A stretch of 64,000 nucleotides of DNA from the NCBI GenBank assembly GCA_036417435.1, contig CM070902.1, positions 138,497,886 to 138,561,885 of the forward strand, read 5' to 3'. The translations under genes were made by a program, and so were the position numbers. Position 1 is the first letter of the stretch. Every line of letters starts with the position of its first letter. The notes under the pieces are model-generated. The model did no database searches. It had not been told where the DNA came from and was given only the letters and a program-made list of their open reading frames with translations. The stretch is from Inia geoffrensis. Lineage: Eukaryota; Chordata; Mammalia; Artiodactyla; Iniidae. Shown here piece by piece: positions 59,481 to 64,000 of the stretch.

Positions 59481-59809
59481 AAAGCACGGGATTTATTAGC
59501 TGCTAAAAGCAGAACGGTCTGTAGAAAAAAGAGCAAAAAGTCACAAGGCAGAAATAAGGCCTCTGTAACTGTTTTGGTGACCAGAACTAAACATGGAATT
59601 TGACAGAGAGGACTAGGAGATTTTTCTGGGCTGTTTCAGAACAATAAGGATCATGTAATTATTGGACGAACCTTCAGAAGGAGAGAAAGAAGAGAAGAAA
59701 ATACTGGTTGCAAAAATGAAACTGCCCTTTCTGTTACTGTTCTTATTTCAGTGAATGTGACTGCCACCTGCTATTTCCTGGGACAGTCCCAATTTCAAGT
59801 AGTAAAAAT

Positions 59810-60045
59810 GATGATGGCCAACATAGATACTGCTCAGTATATGCCTGTTCTGAACACAGGACCAACTCATTTAATTCTCATAACAAACCTTATACAGTGG
59901 CTACTATTATTCCTATTTTACAGATGAGAAAACAGGCACAGAGGGGTTAACTGACTTGCCCAAGGTCACACAGCTAAGTAGTGTATCTAAGTAAGATTCA
60001 GCCTCAGGAGTCCACGCTCTAACAATACACTGTATTACCTCTGGG
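59810..60045 (-). repeat. MIR SINE, antisense, in intron 1
   Basis: 'attttacagatgagaaaaca', then 'ggttaactgacttgcccaag' and 'gtcacacagctaagtagtgt'. Well preserved. Confidence 0.92.
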
Positions 60046-61790
60046 TCATCAGGCTCTGCCAGGCTATGTGTCTAGTTTTAGGTTTGGAAAAGTATGTCTC
60101 TGGTGCCTTCCTGACTGTGTAGATGTATCACACAAACTCTTGGCTGGGCTGTAAGTTTATCACATGTTCATAAATGAGCTGTATTTGTTTGATTGGGTCA
60201 GAGACTGGCTGACAGGAAAAGGGATAGTGGAGTTGGGTTAAACTTTGGCCTGTCGAGGGGAAAGGAGAGGCTGAAAGGTACAGAGTGAGCAACAGAGAAT
60301 CTGGGGATTAGCATAGTTAAGACTAGAAGCAGGAAAAACAGAATGTTGAAGTCACTGGGTAAGAGGCTTTGGGGTGTGGGAACCAGGGAGAGAAAGCCCA
60401 GCCTTCTGTCAGGCAGAGTCATTGCCGTGGGAGAGCCCTGCTGAGAACTGACCCCAACGACCAAACAGCCCTCAGGGGCAAAAAGAAAAGAAAAAAGACA
60501 AACAAACAAGTAGAGAGGGTTTTATTAAGGCTTAAAGTTCTTCTGTGTCTAAAAGGCTGACCCAGGAAACCAGGAGAGGGCAGGACTTTGGCTGGGATAG
60601 GCTCAGTTCTGTAAAGAAACAATGCAACCTGCAATTTGCCTACCTGTGTATCGTTTGCACCACCCTCAACTGTTGGCAAAGATGTGGAGAAACAGGAACC
60701 AGGCACCGCCCATGGGAGGGCAGATCAGTGCAGTCCTCTAGTGTCTCCTGCTGCTGAATTTAAGTTACCATATTTTCCATTTCCAGAAAAATCCTAGAAT
60801 ATTGTACAATATATAGAGAGAGTCTTGGTTTTATTTTTCCTTATTTATTCCTTCTTTTATGTCTTTATACATACTATTCACTATTTGATCATTTTTATCT
60901 GAAGTTTATGTAGATCGAATCTTGTTGCTTCTTGTATCTGTCACCTCCCATCATGATGAAAATCTTGGGGGAATTAGGGCAAAACCCAGCACACAGAGCT
61001 TGGCCCACCCTATTTAACAGAACCCCGAATTTTCTGATCCTGTCACCAAGCTACTGTAAATACTTTCCCAGGGCAGCCTCAGTCCTGTCACCACAAAATA
61101 GGGTTTGGAAGAAACCTATCAGACAGGGGCGTGCTCCGGGCTTGAGGAGAGCGGGTGCTTGGACCTCAGGCTTAAACCCCAGCCTCGGGTTGGGGAGAGG
61201 GAGACCTCAGGGATCAGCCTCCAAGAGCTGCGTGAGGTACCAAAACCTCATTAGAGGTACAGGCCAGCAGAGGCAAGCCGGTAACCAGAAGCAGGTGACC
61301 AAAGAGAGACCAAAGTGACTGCCAAGGAGAAAGAAGTAGACAAAATCAAATTCAAAACCAGGCCGTGGGTCAGGGGTCCACAGTGTCAGGATGATGGTGA
61401 GGTCAGCCTGGGGGAAGTGCAGCTGACTTTGAACTTTGCCAGAATCAATGGCAGCCGCCTTTCTTCTTTCTTTCTTTTTTAAAGCCATGAATTGGTGTTT
61501 TAGCTTTCCCTTTTGACCCAGTAGGTAGACAGGAACGCCTGAGAGTACTATATAGCTTCTCATATCCTGTGGGATTCGGACAAGTCCCCATAGGTGGGTA
61601 GGGAGGGCTCTGAATTTAAATTTCCTCTACAAGTTTTTTTTTTTTCTTTCTCCGTATTTTCTGGGCCCTGGGGATTTCCTTGCTCTTTTGTTATTTCTTT
61701 ATACATTTAAGAAGTTGTTTCTTCTATTTCATCCAGTATTTCTAGGTGCTGCATACTGGGCGAATTTTTCAGGTTACTAACTATATGAGG
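60046..61790. other. Intron 1, mostly unassigned
   Basis: Apart from the short L1 piece near 60650-60770, no repeat or exon is recognised. Frames at 60932-61318 (+) and 61207-61563 (-) look random. Confidence 0.4.
60650..60770 (+). mobile_element. Short L1 fragment in intron 1
   Basis: 'tgttggcaaagatgtggaga' followed by 'aacaggaacc' is typical L1 text. Limits uncertain. Confidence 0.5.
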
Positions 61791-61799
61791 TTATTGGAA

Positions 61800-62330
61800 A
61801 GGGACTTTTTTTTGATACAACCATTCTGGAGAACGATCTGGAAATATTTAGTCAACTGGAGATGTTCATACCCTACAACTACAACAATTCACTGTCAGAT
61901 CACTCACAAATGTACGACTGCAAAGAGCCATGGCCAAGGATGTGGATTGTAGCATTGTTTGTAAAAATTAGAAAAATAGAAACAATCTAAATATCTATTA
62001 ACAAAAGAAAAATACATGAAACTTGGTATAGTCACAGAATGGGATATCATAGAGCAGGTAAACTTAATGAACTACAGCCAAATGTATTAAGATAAATCAG
62101 TCTCAAATGTACTGTCGACCAAAAAACCAGTGGAAGATTAATAATTACAGAATAATTACATTTATTTAAAGTTTTTAAAACACTCCAAATTCTGCTTCTA
62201 TTGCTTAGGGAAACGGGTGTATTTGGAAAGTGTGGGACTGATCCGTGTTAACTGAGGAGGGTTGGTAACTTGAAAGAGATTGGGGGAAGGAGGGCTTCAG
62301 CCGTGTTTGCAATGTTATGTTTCTTTCAGA
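61800..62330 (+). mobile_element. L1 3' fragment in intron 1
   Basis: Diverged sense L1: 'ccattctggagaacgatctg', 'atggccaaggatgtggattg', 'ctaaatatctattaacaaaa'. Confidence 0.7.
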
Positions 62331-62649
62331 AAAATACGTGGTGGTCCAGGGTCAGCAAACCAAGAATCATGGGCCAAACTCAGCCAGCTTCCTGCTTTTT
62401 TCCAACGCTTGAGCTAAGAATGGTTTTTATATTTTTAATGGTTATATAAAAACAGATAATAGCCTGTATTTTGCCTTGGCCCACAAGCTCTAAAACAGTT
62501 ACTCTCTGGCCTGTTAGGAAAAAGTTTGCCAACCTCTGCTCTAGTCATTATGGGGAAATAGAAGATAATTAGGGTTGGTTCCCTGTTATTTGTTACATTC
62601 GTCTCTATTCCCTTTGGTAGGTATACGTTCCTAATGAAAAGTGAGAGAG

Positions 62650-63930
62650 CCTGTGAGCTCTTTTCCAGCTCTCCTGAGTTCCCGCGAGCTCTCCTCCCTC
62701 TTTCTTTTCTATAACTCCCAGTCTCTTCGAAAGACAGCCAACACAACTTCATTTTCACTCTCCGTTCACTTCTCAACCCCCTGCGATCTGGCTGCCGTGT
62801 CAAGGACCGCACTCAAATTGCTCTGTCTGGGTCACCAGTGCCTTCTAATAGCCAAACCCAAAGGACCCATTTCCATCTTTATCTTCTGTTTTTCTCTGTA
62901 GCACTTAACATAATCAATTATTGAAACCCTCCTCTTCCCAGGGTCTTATGTGGCCATTTTCTTCTTGGTCTCCTATGACTCCGATTGTTCCTTTCCCGTT
63001 TGGAGTTATGAATCTTTCCTTTTGTATTTATCTTTTCTTTTCTCACTCCTTACATCATCTCAGGGTCGTGACACACTTTCATCGTTTTTATCTCCCTCCT
63101 AGGCTGATGGTTCCCCAAATCACTCCAATCAGGGATGTCTGCCTAGCTCTAGCCCTACATATTCGTCGTCTGTCCATATTCATCGTCTGTCCTCCTTGGA
63201 GACGTCCCAGGGACCCTGGGCTCAGCTTGGCCAAAATGGAACTCTTTCTCTGCTCCCTACTGGTTTAGGCCCTTCTTAGCTCTCACCTAGGTTACTTCAT
63301 TAACTTCTTAACTAGTCTCTTTACCTTTAGTCTCCTCTCCAACTCAATTTCACATAACCTCCAGAGTGATGGTTCTCTAACAAAACTGTGATTCTTTTTC
63401 TCTTGTTTTCACCCCTTCAGTGGTTTTTCATTTCCTTCGGATAGATTCCAGCCCCCTTGGCCTCATTACGAGGCCCCTTGTAAGCTTGTGCTGTGTTCCT
63501 TTCCTACTAGACACTTCCCACCATGCATCCTATGATATAAGCACTTGAATGTGCCAACCTCTGTCGGGCCACGGAGCTTTCTATAGCTGTGCTTCAGCTG
63601 CAGTGCCTACCTTGCCATCGTTGCTTGACGAACTCCTGAGATTCAATTCAGTGGTCACCTCCTCTGGGAAGTTCTCCTGAATCCTCTACCCGGGATGCAA
63701 TGAGTGCCTTCCCCTCCCATGTCCTCATGATGCTCTGTGCCCAAACAGATTATGGCTTTTATGAAACTGTAATGTGATTATTGATTTGTATGCCATTGTC
63801 CCTACTTACCAGTCACTTCCCAGGGAGGTTGGGGCCTGGTCTCATTCACCCTTACATCTCTAGAATAGTTCCTGGTACATGACAGGCACACAACTCACTG
63901 ACTAAAGGAATGAATGACATGAAGTTTATT
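62650..63930 (+). mobile_element. L2, long 3' fragment in TMEM154 intron 1
   Basis: About 1.3 kb of L2-like text with many stops, ending 'ctagaatagttcctggtaca' and 'ggaatgaatgac'. Same family as 7920-9340. Confidence 0.65.
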
Positions 63931-64000
63931 CTATAGCCCAAGACTTACTTGTGTTTGTGACAAAATTATAATCATTTCAATAATGCAATGAAACTGTGGT

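Larger units (their letters stand above)
56844..64000 (+). other. TMEM154: TMEM154 intron 1 (partial)
   Basis: Begins at the gtaagc donor and runs past the end of the window, since no exon continuing the TMEM154 frame is seen. It holds a bare poly-A insertion with direct repeats (57469-57508), a 17-bp triple repeat (57706-57756), L2 fragments (58100-58580, 62650-63930), a 20-bp duplication (59441-59480), an antisense MIR (59810-60045) and L1 3' fragments near 60650-60770 and 61800-62330. No CHR SINE lies in this 7.1 kb, although they are frequent upstream. Confidence 0.75.

Overview
The window is ordinary vertebrate nuclear DNA, almost certainly from a cetacean (whale or dolphin). The evidence is eighteen copies of CHR-type tRNA-derived SINEs, mostly the GC-rich ~200-bp form abundant in whales and dolphins ('ggcttccctggtggcgcagt' start, poly-A end). 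Several have perfect target-site duplications (TSDs). Old mammalian repeats (MIR, L2, L1M, MaLR LTRs, MER5/MER20 hAT elements) fill much of the rest. There are no prokaryotic features, CRISPR arrays or operons. The species cannot be fixed from sequence alone. Repeat families are named from recalled consensus sequences, and edges without a TSD are approximate.

One protein-coding gene is supported. At 56756-56843 (+) lies the first coding exon of TMEM154, a small single-pass type I membrane protein. It encodes a signal peptide whose core (RAALIFALVIAFLP) matches mammalian TMEM154. It ends at a strong phase-1 splice donor, so 56844-64000 is the start of intron 1. The promoter/5'UTR just upstream holds ETS-like motifs and a short CpG-rich patch. 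By the gene order I recall (TIGD4/ARFIP1 - TMEM154 - FBXW7), the 56 kb upstream should be the intergenic space toward TIGD4/ARFIP1, and no convincing exon is seen there. A minus-strand open frame with a plausible splice acceptor at ~54495 is listed as a weak candidate.

Layout: 1-7 kb, scattered SINE, MIR and a MaLR LTR split by an L1 tail. 7.9-10.5 kb, two L2 bodies with a (CA)n tract and a rearranged SINE. 11-15 kb, MIR, MER20, SINE and antisense L1. 15-17.3 kb, repeat-poor. 17.3-25.7 kb, SINEs, L1 3' ends and a MIR. 26-31.6 kb, L2, MER5, SINE and L1. 31.6-36.5 kb, repeat-poor with a few old repeats. 37.1-37.9 kb, a large AT-rich near-palindrome. 38-42.2 kb, SINE, MER5 and antisense L1. 43-52.5 kb, SINE-dense with two LTRs. 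52.5-56 kb, unique sequence plus an L1 3' end. 56.5 kb to end, TMEM154 promoter, exon 1 and intron.

Most notable beyond the gene: (i) a ~760-bp AT-rich sequence bounded by 17-bp inverted arms, resembling palindromic AT-rich repeats; (ii) a SINE at 48248-48518 that seems to carry 3'-transduced LTR sequence inside one TSD; (iii) two insertions that are only poly-A or A/T between short direct repeats, one in TMEM154 intron 1; (iv) a SINE that has lost its B box through a 33-bp internal duplication/deletion. I found no undescribed multi-gene system.
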